Positions 32,501 through 41,400 of a DNA stretch of 64,000 nt are shown in pieces. The stretch is taken from positions 6,932,912 through 6,996,911 of the forward strand of contig NC_087385.1 in the NCBI RefSeq assembly GCF_963675165.1. The letters run 5' to 3'. Source of the DNA: Halichondria panicea (lineage: Eukaryota > Porifera > Demospongiae > Suberitida > Halichondriidae). The notes beneath the pieces were generated by a model, which saw only the letters and a program-made list of their open reading frames with translations, was not told the DNA's origin and ran no database searches. Both the position numbers and the translations under genes were made by a program. Each line of letters starts with the position of its first letter. The first letter of the stretch is position 1.

Positions 32501-35500
32501 TGTCTGTGCTGCATGAGTATTGTATAGTAGGTTATCCTAGGTGTCCATTATTATGGCAGTAGAGTTGCAATGCAATGTGTGTGTGTGTGTGTGTGTAACA
32601 GCATCTCTAAGCCCTTCCCATCCCACCCCCGCTAGTTCCAAGGTCATGAGTCCGCTGGGTTCCTGGCGGCCTTGAGGAACGCAGGGAAACAACCATCTGA
32701 GTTCCATCAGAGCTACCTCAATGCTAACCTTAAGACCAGTGCACTTGTTGTGTATAAAGACTCCTCCTTTAAGACCCTCACTGCCCCCCTGGACAAGCTG
32801 ACCTCCCCTGCCCTCCTGGATACTGCCGTAGGGCTGTGGGTGTGGTTACCTGCCTCCTACTGGGGACAGTCCCCTCTAGAGATATCAGAGGTACGACATA
32901 ATGTTATACCATCATTCAAACTCAAAACCTTCACTGTACATGCATGTGTGTGCCTAACCCTGTGTGGTGTGTGTACGTGTGTGCAGCTTTACATATCACA
33001 AAATAACTACCCCAAGTGGACGCCCGTCACCGTGGTTACAGAGGGGGTGGAGGCCCAAGAATTTGCAGTTCACTTCTCATCATGGCCGTGGGTAGATCTG
33101 TCCAAGGGTCAAAGGTCGTCTGAGCTGCATCTACCAGATGTGCGACCTCCACTAGTCACCTATCCAGCCACTGGGCAAATCAAGGTAAAGGTGTTGTAGT
33201 GTCACAGTATTGGCACTATATTGATTGTAGGCATGGCGACTGGAGGGTGGTGGGCTGACTCCAGTGGACCTGGGAGAGCTGGGTGTGTTCCGGTCCACAT
33301 CACTCTACCTAGTTCAGTACTGTTACCTCAAGCAGAGTCAGCTGTACACCTGGATGGAGGGGGCGGTGTACGTGTGGGTGGGTGCGGGACTAGCAGGGAA
33401 CAGGAGGGCCCTCGTTAACCAGGCACTCAACAAAGTGGAGTCTGTTACAACCACTCAACTGGTTCGTTGATTGTCATGTGTAGACTAGCTATAATCTCAT
33501 TGGTTGCTCTCATGTACAGCCGGTGGTGATAGTGCCTGAAGGGTTGGAGACTGGACAACTGCTCAACCTCTTCAAGGGAAAGTGTATCATCCACAAGAGC
33601 ACACAGGTAACACCCACACACCTCACACACGCCCACACTCACACACACACGCCCACGCACACCTCTCAGGAGAATGGTGTTGGACTGTATCGTGTGTCAG
33701 GGACCAGTCTACTCACCATGAAGGCCGTGGAGGTAACTCCGCCCACTGTCACCTCACTCAACTCTAGCCACACCTTCATTCTTCGTGGCCGAGATGGGGT
33801 GTGGTTTGTGTGGGCGGGACAGTTCTCAAGTGCGGCCCAACGGAGAGGTGCCCTCATAATTGTCAAGACACTCGCTGCTGACTCAACAAAGTGAGTGACT
33901 AGAATCACTAGTAGTGTTGAGTGTTGATTGTCTCACAGGCCTGTTGTTAAACTAGCGGAGGGTTTGGAGACGGGAGAATTCTGGGCAGAGCTTGGAGGGA
34001 AAGGGAGACATGCGCACTTTGACCCCCAGTGCAGTCCCCCCTACCTCCTACCGCACTTGTATGACTGTGAGAGTAGTAAAGATACGACGCTCTTCATTAG
34101 CCAATCACCCACTAGCAGGGGGGACCTCAAGATTGACCACGCTTACTTACTCTCGTACAAGGAGCAGGTGGGTGGGGTTGTCACTATATAATATGCCGTG
34201 TGACTATATAACTCTCTGCGTACAGCTGTTTGTGTGGACAGGTGTTGACTGGAAGGGGAGATCCCCTCTTCTGTTGGTAGAGGCCTACCTGTGTCAGTAC
34301 AGGTCGCGTCAATCAGAAGAGCAGTGTTTGGTGACACTGGTCAGTGGAGGGAAGGAGGGAGAGACTTTCTGGAGGTGGTTTGATATACAGGTACAGAGGT
34401 CAGAGGTCATTATTTACCCTATCTAATCATGTGTTTAGATCAGGATTGTTTTGGGGTCAAATGTTGCGGAAAAAACCGTGTGCTGTTATAAATCACTAGC
34501 TAAGTTTCAGAGGCCATAACTTGTGTTGCGAATATTATGATTTCCAACAATAGATAATTATTATAATATTAATAAATTAATAGATAATTATTATGCATGT
34601 ATTTGGCAGATGAGTCATTTGAACGTAATTGGCGGTTTTTTATTTGGTGTCTCAGGCATGGCTACTACAGCACTGACGTTGTGTCCACTGGAAAAACTTT
34701 AAAGGGAAGGTACCATGAAAAAATTAGCTTAAAATGTTCTTTGTGAGGTAACTTCATTTTTTCATGGTACCTTCCCTTTAATTTTACAGTTATAAATTTG
34801 GCGATCTTCGGTAAATTCTGCCAAATTGCAACACTCACAAAAATTTTCCAGTTACATTTAATTGTACTACAATATTGGGCTTAGACCAGTAATTTGTTTC
34901 TGGTCCAAATTGTAAAAAAAGCGTGGAATGTAAGTGGATGTTTTTTCAAAATCAAGCCTGTTTTCGTAGCAAGTTTGAGAGGCCATAACTTTCCCCCGTT
35001 TGAAAGGTCTTGTTTATTAGCAGGAGTACATTGCTATTAGGAATCGTGCTGTCTATTCAAAATGAAAAAGCATGGGCTAACATTTTACAGTATATTTGAA
35101 TGCATGTCGGGATGGCTAACATTTGGTCTCCTCAGAATCCCGGAGTGACTCCGCCCCCTGAGGTTCCAGTCATGAATATAGCCCCGCCCCCCTCTGAGGA
35201 CTTTGACCCCTCAGACAGCATGGTGGCTGTTGAAGAGCACACAGAACACACACCAGCTCCTGTTGAAGACCTCCCACCAGGACCTGTTGAAGACCCCCCA
35301 CCAGGAACCTCAATGGAGGATGGGCGTCCATTGTCCCTCACACCATCGCAAGTGGTCACTGTTGAGAGAGTGGAGACTCTCCAATCAGAGCTGACAGACC
35401 TTGTAGAGGCTGAGGCTAGTGTGAGCTGTGATGGTGTGGAGGGGGAGGCTAGTGTGAGCTGTGATGGTGTGGAGGGCACCTCCCCCTTGAGAAGTGAGAC

Positions 35501-37228
35501 TATCCATTGTGGTGGAGTGTTTCATTACATCTCTCATGCATGCAGCGAGTGAGGCCATTCAGCAAATGTCTGAACTGGTCAATGGACTGGACAACATGAT
35601 ACAGATTAGTGCCACGCCTCCTCAAGAAGCCACACCCACTGGTATAGAGTGTGCGGAGGCAAGCTCTGTTTCACTGCAAGTACCACCTGTAGACAGTCTG
35701 CTGGATACTCCCGAAGGTGTGTGTGTGTGGGTGTGTGCATGTGTGTGTGTGATCAATCTATTGTTGTGTGCAGATGATAACTTGCCCACTCCACCGCCAG
35801 TCATCAAGGTAAGCTCCCACGTGTGTGTGTGTGTGTGTGTGGGTGTGTTGTTAGATCATGTGTCTCCTTTGTAGAAGAGTAAGAAGCAGTCCCTACCACC
35901 ATCTCCTGCCCCATCTCCTGCCACACCTCCTGCCACACCCCCACCACTCTCTGTGAGTTATATTGTGTGTACAGTATACAGACGTACTATACACATTATC
36001 ACAAATGTTAAAGCAAAAAAGCAAACACTGCAGAGCTTGTACAGTGGATTGTAGTGCACTTGCAAACCACAATTTTGATTGTTAGATATGAATAATATTA
36101 TCATTAATCAGGGCCAAAGACTGAAAGGGGAAATTATATTTAGCGTAGTTATTTCGGCCATTTCTGATTCTACAAAATGAATAATTCTAGCACATATCTG
36201 AGAACAAAAAAAGACAGAACCTAATCTACCAAAAAGGGTAAGTTGGGTTGTCGCCCGGTTTCTGTGAAACTTCGTTTCACAGAAACCGGGCGACAACCCA
36301 ACTTGATTATGTACTTAACAGGAGTATAATGCATTCAAAAGTTAGGGAAATTACTTATTGATTTGTAAAGAAATGAAGAAAAGTCCCCCAAGAGGGAATC
36401 GAACCCACGCCTTATCTATCATATGATCTACGAAGCCACCACCCTAACCACTAAGCCACTCCCAGTTTTAGGATTATCTAAAATGGTTTTGCTGTTAGGC
36501 AATTCTCTGTTGCAAGTGCACTGCAATTCACTATAGATAGTGGTCCCACAGTGACCAGTGACCACTGCAGAGCTTGTGTGGTCCCACAGTGACCACTGCA
36601 GAGCTTGTAGTGTGGTCCCACAGTGACCAGTGACCACTGCAGAGCTTGTGTGGTCCCACAGTGACCACTGCAGAGCTTGTAGTGTGGTTGAGTTTATACA
36701 GTCCTTGTGTGTATACACATGCACACTCCCTCAGATGTTGGTGGAGGTGGAGGTGGAGGCAAAGGGCGTGACAGTGGAGGTACGGGTGAGAGAGAAGGCT
36801 CCTGTCATCACTCTCATGTTTAGAGCTGCTCGCTCTGCAGGACTCTCCCTCACTACCAACTCTGCTCTCTTTGAGGTGGTCCCGTCTCTCAAACTATGTA
36901 AGTCCCACCCACCACACACTCACAGTGGCTAGTAGCCCCACCCACCACCCACTCACAGTGACTAGTAGCCACACCCACCACACACTCACAGTGACTAGTA
37001 GCACCACCCACTCACAGTGGCCAGTAGCCCCACCCACCACACACTCACAGTGACTAGTATTGACCCTCCCTCTACTATAGATCGCTCCCTAGAAGACCAT
37101 GTGCTGGTACGAGATGTGATAGCTGTCTGGCCTAAGAAAGATCGACCTAAATTACTTCTGAGGGAGTTTGCTACTAAGAATGTCCTGTGGAGTGACAACC
37201 CTCCAGTGAGTGTCCCTCCATACACACG

Positions 37229-37261
<33 letters not shown>

Positions 37262-37607
37262 AGATCTCAGGCAGAGATATCAGTGCTTATGTAAAGAAGG
37301 GGACTGTACCACAAGTGAGCTCCAAGCTGTTGTACAGCAATAAGGGGGCGGGGCGTCTTCCCTGGAAGGAGGGGAAGTTCTCATTGAGGACTCTTGGTAT
37401 CTACACTGTCACACAGTCCAAGGTACAGTGTGTGTGTGTGTACTTAGTGCACCTTTACATGACCTCCTATGTGTGCAGAGGAAGAACAGTAGCGAAGTGT
37501 CACTGATGACAAGTTTAGACCACACCCTCTACATCCCACTAGTGGTAGAGGGGAACTACTACACGACAGCTACACCCTACACCTTCATCATGAAGGTACC
37601 CATTACC

Positions 37608-37651
<44 letters not shown>

Positions 37652-37918
37652 ATCACTCTCTTTGTTTACAGCCTCCCAACTCTTGGCGTGAGAAAGACCT
37701 GACATTCTACAGTGCCCCCAGCCTGCCAGTCATGTCTCAGTGGATCCATGTCGGGAGGCTGTTCAAGGTAGCCCCCACCATGTGTGTGTGTGCATGTATG
37801 TGTGTGTGTGTGTAATCTCCCCTCCTTATCACAGCATGGGGTTCAGCTGAAGGCCAACTACATTGCCATGAAGACTAGAGTACAGAAACAAGACAGGAAG
37901 GAACAGGAACAACCATAA
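23558..37918 (+). CDS. ANK-gelsolin-RA-PH actin regulator (espin/supervillin/MRL-like fusion)
   Basis: Twenty-nine exons join in one phase-consistent frame of about 2368 aa. Residues 1-350 are ten ankyrin repeats ordered like espin (NGATAAHDAAAMGH, EGATVLHMACRFG, HGATPLYFAAQEG, LGGTPAHDAAEQG). A linker follows with 21-residue repeats (KRPTSPPGKRPVSK...) and 14-residue repeats (SGDPNQPAPTNQLP). At about 1355-1907 are at least four gelsolin-like domains with villin/supervillin signatures (VYVWVGAG twice, WFVWAGQFS, LFVWTGVDWKG). After a Pro-rich spacer, an RA domain (about 2121-2217, LEDHVLVRDVIAVW) and a PH domain (about 2220-2345, WKEGKFSLRTLGIYTV, SQWIHVGRLFKHG) resemble RIAM/lamellipodin. 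Exons: 23558-24047, 24206-24311, 27020-27224, 27581-27679, 27732-27878, 27937-27996, 28046-28147, 28276-28419, 28479-28551, 28647-29738, 30592-32192, 32274-32489, 32636-32890, 32987-33184, 33231-33461, 33520-33606, 33670-33890, 33939-34167, 34226-34390, 35136-35493, 35546-35716, 35774-35808, 35875-35952, 36735-36897, 37081-37205, 37264-37422, 37479-37595, 37672-37767, 37835-37918. Two adjacent genes remain possible. Confidence 0.78.
24312..24814. other. Left part of the nested-gene intron
   Basis: Intron 2 sequence ahead of the nested gene. A diverged inverted pair GCGAGCATCAAAC / GTTTGATCATTTCGC lies at about 24359-24407. It probably also contains the nested gene's promoter. Nothing else is recognised. 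Confidence 0.4.
24815..26742 (+). CDS. Pseudokinase-Kelch protein nested in an intron
   Basis: Two exons, 24815-25660 and 25816-26742, encode about 590 aa. The N-terminal half has a TKL-like protein kinase fold: RHPNIVQFLGL, a hinge HELLPKCLTQCL, and a catalytic-loop region VHGSISAANIYL. HRD is replaced by HGS and the DFG position reads FEVG, so it is predicted to be catalytically dead. The C-terminal half has about six Kelch repeats (GRVYVGGG...DNWRGLPPV; GELVIVGGRSG; GYLLSLGGC; EILLIGGW), a beta-propeller for protein binding. It lies wholly inside intron 2 of the ankyrin gene, same strand. The ankyrin frame resumes on the far side. ATG at 24815 was preferred to an upstream GTG-led frame. 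Confidence 0.85.
26925..27019 (+). repeat. 30-bp tandem copies of a 3' splice site
   Basis: Three to four copies of a 30-bp unit containing ACCCCCTGCAG|TGTTTGACC. Only the last, at 27018-27019, joins the ankyrin frame; using an upstream one brings an in-frame stop. Confidence 0.85.
27225..27482 (+). repeat. 23-bp tandem repeat starting at a splice donor
   Basis: About eleven copies of GTACATACGTCACGACCCTGCAT. The first begins exactly at the donor GGACAG|GTACAT of exon 3, so every copy repeats a GTACAT donor-like site. No spacers, so this is not a CRISPR array. Confidence 0.95.
28870..29290 (+). repeat. In-frame 63-bp coding repeats (Lys/Pro-rich)
   Basis: About six copies of a 21-codon unit (KRPTSPPGKRPVSKISTSPP) inside exon 10 of the ankyrin gene, the last ones diverged. 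The composition suggests a flexible, basic, possibly actin- or SH3-binding linker. That role is inference. Confidence 0.9.
29860..30575. repeat. Palindromic interspersed repeat next to exon 11
   Basis: Two or more copies of the family at 6575 and 13620, in inverted array. Its right end (GGTTCGGGGACTCTTTCAGC, CCATAACTTGAA) runs to within about 12 bp of the acceptor CCCTTACAG at 30591. The element therefore forms almost all of intron 10, including the likely branch-point region. Confidence 0.8.
31124..31275 (+). repeat. In-frame 42-bp coding repeats
   Basis: Four copies of a 14-codon unit (SGDPNQPAPTNQLP) in exon 11 of the ankyrin-gelsolin gene, forming a Pro-rich linker. Confidence 0.9.
34391..35135 (+). 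other. Long intron of the ANK-gelsolin gene
   Basis: A 745-bp intron between the gelsolin and linker exons. It contains the perfect hairpin at 34699-34781 and AT-rich sequence with fragments resembling the palindromic family (GAGGCCATAACTT, TTTGAAAGGTCTT at about 34979-35010). No exon is seen. Confidence 0.5.
34699..34781. repeat. Perfect 25-bp inverted repeat
   Basis: Arms TTAAAGGGAAGGTACCATGA... and its complement flank about 33 bp, probably a tiny foldback element. Confidence 0.85.
36040..36535. repeat. Foldback element with tRNA-like insert
   Basis: Bounded by inverted GTGCACTTGCAA / TTGCAAGTGCAC. The left half ends in a perfect hairpin with 31-bp arms and a TTC loop at 36240-36304; the right half carries a tRNA-like sequence. 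A related copy at 43370-43580 shares the CCGGGCGAC...CCCAACTT arm, the TTTTGTAGAATCAGAAA stretch and ATCTAAA.TGGTTTTGCTGTT. Confidence 0.7.
36384..36466 (-). ncRNA. tRNA-like sequence, probably SINE head
   Basis: The minus strand has a perfect A box (TGGCTTAGTGG) and B box (GGTTCGATTCC) at tRNA spacing, followed by TTTT. The putative acceptor arms (CTGGGAG and TTGGGGG) do not pair, so a functional tRNA is unlikely. A tRNA-derived SINE head or tRNA pseudogene fits better. Confidence 0.6.
36540..36690. repeat. Short tandem repeats, CACTGCAGAGCTTGT unit
   Basis: Alternating copies of GTGGTCCCACAGTGACC and ACTGCAGAGCTTGT, four rounds, in the intron before the RA exon. A further partial match (CACTGCAGAGCTTGT) lies at about 36028. 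Confidence 0.8.
36898..37076 (+). repeat. Tandem repeat starting at a splice donor
   Basis: About five copies of a 33-36 bp unit (GTAGCCCCACCCACCACACA...). The first is the donor itself, AAACTAT|GTAAGTCCCACCCACC. The repeat fills the intron between the two RA exons. Confidence 0.85.
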
Positions 37919-38084
37919 CCTAGCACAAACTAATTAACCATGCAACCTATGTATAACTAAGTAATAATAATTATTATGACATGCATTATAATTATGATTA
38001 TTTTACTTGACATTACGTGTTCCAAAACTTTTATAATAATTATTGCTATTGTGTGAAGAGTTATGCATGCAAAGGTCGTTTAGT

Positions 38085-41000
38085 TCATTTCTTCTTTTTC
38101 TTTCCTTTCTTTCCTTTCTTTCCCTTCTTGCCTTTCTTTCCTTTCTTGCCTTTCTTTTTCTTGGAGTAGGGTCCCAACTGTTTCCTCACCATCACTCCCT
38201 TCCACCAGGCCTGTACCTGCACACACAAGTACAAAGTACAATCAGCTACACACACAACACCTGGCAGAGTGGTGGACTGGGTACCTTAGTGGCAGCTTTG
38301 GCCTCTCTCTCTGCTTGCTCTGCCTTGAGTCGCAGCTTCTCCTTGAGCAGTCGATGTTCCACCACCACTTCATTGAACTCATTGTACTGTAATATAGGGG
38401 CCGTGGTATAACACAAGCTAGTGTATATATCCCTAACCTGCTGAGTCAGCTCCTCTAGTTTCATTAGACCACTTGCCTTGCTTTGCTACATGTACACACA
38501 ATAGTTATAACATTGCATTAGCCACACCCACCTTGAGTTCGTGAAGATCGCGTCCCTTCATCTCGATGTCTTGTTCGTGTCTGGTCATCCAGTGATCAAC
38601 CTTCTCTGCCAACTCTTCGTAATGTTTCTTGAGGTAGGCCTCAATACGCCCACTCACACACGCCTCCTCTGCTAACTGTTGCTCTAGAGTCCCCTCACTC
38701 TCACGCAGTGACCCCTCACTGTTGCCATGCCGACGCTGCAACACCTCCACTGTCACCTGTACACACACACACACACACACACAATGGAGGGGGGATAGCA
38801 AAATAATTATTTCAAAAAACTTTTTAGAAAGATAGAAATAGGCCAGAATGTGGACCAAGGACCCACAATCACCTCACCCTTGTGCTACATACATAGCTAT
38901 TACCTGTGACTCTTTCTTGACATACTTAGCCTCAAGGCTTGTCTTGGCTTTGAGCTCTTGTAGCTGGTCCCTGAGGTGAGCAATCTGCTCACTCAGCTCC
39001 TGTGTGGGTGAAGAGAACAACGTGAGGGTGGTATCAGTGAGAACCACTGAGCCACAACCATCACCTAGTGTGCATACTCCCACAATAAGGTAATTGCAGC
39101 AATGAACACAATCAATCAATCAGTGGTCATTATAAAAACAACTGTACCATAATATTATTATATTGAATAAGTGAATAGTTATTATGAACAAACACAGTCA
39201 CTAAATACACAATTCACTTGACGTATAGTTCAATTCTCTCGAGGGGCACATCTTCTTCACCTCTATTCCCGGCACAGATACGCACCTCCAGATCATCACA
39301 CGAGGCGGTGGGGAGGGCAGCACTGAAGTATGGTGGGTTGTTGCGAGCACAGCAGTTGTTGGTGGACCGACAGCCAGTACCATCCCATAGTGGGTCATCC
39401 TTATACAGCTGGATCCTTGTGTTATCATGACTCACTACACCACTCTCACAGAAATAGTTACTCCCTACGAATGGTGGCACTTCTGGCATAGAGCTGACAC
39501 AGGGACACACTTCATCTGTGTCATGTACTTCACCAAGGCCCGCAGCAAATGTCCACACATGTTCTCTTTGTGTCACACCACCTCGACTGATAACAACACC
39601 ATCCATGAATGCATCGTCTAAAGTCAGATCTTGGTTGAGGGTATACTTCTGAAATGCATCCGTGCTACCGTACTGATAAGCTCTGACCAGGCCACAAACT
39701 TGATTATATTGAAGTTCTTGAGTAGAGAAGAAGACAGAGGTACATTCAAAGCCAGCAGGCCGTCGACACAGCCTTTTATTACTGCCAGGAATGGAGTCAT
39801 TGACCCAGCCTTGAGGACAAGAGTGAGAGGAATTAGTCATGTCGAGATTAGCCACTTGTGTCCAGCCAAGTCCTTCACAAGGAGAAGGGGAGAGAGAGGC
39901 TTGCAACTGAGGCAGGAGGGAATCGATAATGGTGTCTAGATCAGCACTGACTTGGTTCACGGCTTCTTGGGTGGATGGACAAGAGCCGGCTGTGTTAGTG
40001 AGTACTTGTCCAGGGTGTCTCCTAGGCAAGCTATGACAAGTGGTGCACTCGCCAGCTACCAACACACTTAGTAGGTACGTAATAATGAGAGCTACACACT
40101 TCATGATGGAGCTAGTTACTGAATTATAATGTGCGTGTGTGTGTGAGTGAGTGAGTGGCTTAAATACATGCTGCTAGGGGGACATGGCTCATTGGCATGG
40201 GAATGGTAATAAAGGCAGGTGCAGAGATGATGCCATGGGAAGGAAATTTAAAAGCCTCACAGTTAAGTACTAATATGTATGTGGCCTATTCAGCAGCTCA
40301 TTAACCAGCACCGTACAAGGGTCCAGTCATCACATTCCCAGACTGTAATTAGATTATGAGAGGAGTCATCACTCACACTCAGTTGGTCCTCCTTGTCCCT
40401 CCGCAGCTCCACCAGTTGTTTCTTGAGCTGACGCACCCTCCTCCGACACTCCTCTTCCCTGCCACAACACACAGCAAGAATCATGAGAGGCCATACACTG
40501 ATCTTATTATATCAATAAATCATGATACACCACCGATCTTAAATCAGTGATAAACTTCTCTAAGAATAACTTGACTTGAAGTATCCACATTAGAAATGCT
40601 CCCATCAACACGGTCACCCATTAGTATTAGTGACAGCAGTCTGTTTCTCACCTGAGTATGGTTTGCTCCTTGTGATGCTTGTCCTCATGACACTGTCTGA
40701 GTCTGGTTGTGAGCTGTGTAAAGGTCCCCTCACATGACACCTCTCTCAGAGCCTCAGTCATAAGGTCCTCCAGAAACTCACGATCACCCTGTAACTTGGC
40801 CATGTTCTCCTGTACAGCCTTGGAGGTCTTGGCAGCTACACACAAGGTGGGCCGGGGTACTCAGAGGGTTATTATACGCATGTACACTCACCTTGAGCAG
40901 TGGCATTGAGGCTATGTGCATGGTCTCTCAGACTACCACCCTCCAAACCCATCCCTTCAAATTCTGCCTCTAAATGACGCTGGCTCTCCAGAATCTGTTT

Positions 41001-41217
41001 CAGCTCATCACCCATCACCTGGTGAAACCATAATTATCATGTCAAGTGTGTAGTTGTGTGTGTGTGTGTGTTATCTTACAGTGTCCACAGCAGAGGGCTT
41101 GTTATGGGAGGGCATGATTCCACCCAGGATGGCCAGTTGATCTACACAGTCTTGTAGGACGGCCACCGCAGCCTCGCGGTCAGCAGGAGACAATCGCAGA
41201 CTTTTAGAAGTCGCCAT
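38085..41217 (-). CDS. IQCG: Dynein regulatory complex subunit 9 (IQCG)
   Basis: Nine in-phase exons, 41217-41080, 41018-40892, 40835-40652, 40458-40377, 38999-38904, 38756-38532, 38485-38438, 38386-38285 and 38216-38085, encode about 377 aa. DRC9 is part of the nexin-dynein regulatory complex of motile cilia and binds calmodulin through an IQ motif. Matches to human IQCG: VDQLAILGGIMP, AHLRDQLQELKAKTSLEAKYV, EKVDHWMTRHEQDIEMK, SKASGLMKLEEL, NEFNEVVVEHRLLKEK and the IQ segment VQAWWKGVMVRKQLG, ending in a (GKK)n tail. The intron at 39000-40376 houses a complete secreted-protein gene on the same strand. Its promoter is shared with the smoothelin-like gene. Confidence 0.93.
39214..40104 (-). 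CDS. Secreted cysteine-rich protein nested in IQCG intron
   Basis: A single exon encodes 296 aa with a clear signal peptide (MKCVALIITYLLSVLVAGEC). The mature part is Cys-rich, with GLGWTQVANLDMTNSSHSCP, GFECTSVFFST, VCGLVRAYQYGSTDAF and paired cysteines near the end (CRSTNNCCARNN). I recall similar extracellular proteins expanded in sponges and cnidarians but cannot name the family with certainty. It has its own ATG, signal peptide and stop. It lies entirely inside the intron between DRC9 exons 4 and 5, same strand. The lack of introns could reflect retroposition or simple compactness. Confidence 0.8.
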   Translation of the reverse strand: MKCVALIITYLLSVLVAGECTTCHSLPRRHPGQVLTNTAGSCPSTQEAVNQVSADLDTIIDSLLPQLQASLSPSPCEGLGWTQVANLDMTNSSHSCPQGWVNDSIPGSNKRLCRRPAGFECTSVFFSTQELQYNQVCGLVRAYQYGSTDAFQKYTLNQDLTLDDAFMDGVVISRGGVTQREHVWTFAAGLGEVHDTDEVCPCVSSMPEVPPFVGSNYFCESGVVSHDNTRIQLYKDDPLWDGTGCRSTNNCCARNNPPYFSAALPTASCDDLEVRICAGNRGEEDVPLERIELYVK

Positions 41218-41400
41218 TTGCATTGTTGTACAGTCACCATAGAGACCACTTCAGCTTTGAAGCTTCTTCCAATAGACTACCTTTCCCCTATTTCACTAGC
41301 AACAGATTATTTTTAAGACGACCTTTCCCCTACTTTCACTAGCAAAACACTGCATGCACATAAACAACCAGAAAGCTTCTCCTAAAAGCAAACTACTACA
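41218..41400. promoter_or_regulatory. Divergent promoter with duplicated element, IQCG/smoothelin-like
   Basis: A segment of about 24 bp, CCTTTCCCCTA(C)TTTCACTAGCAA, occurs twice (about 41279-41301 and 41321-41345) between the two ATGs. It is a candidate shared regulatory site; alternatively the duplication is neutral. Confidence 0.4.

Noticed and set aside
35100-35552. A separate Pro/Glu-rich gene
   Set aside because: It has an acceptor at 35135 and joins the gelsolin and RA exons in phase. It is better read as a linker exon of the large gene.
36384-36466. A functional tRNA gene
   Set aside because: A and B boxes are perfect but the acceptor arms do not pair, and it sits in a repeat element.
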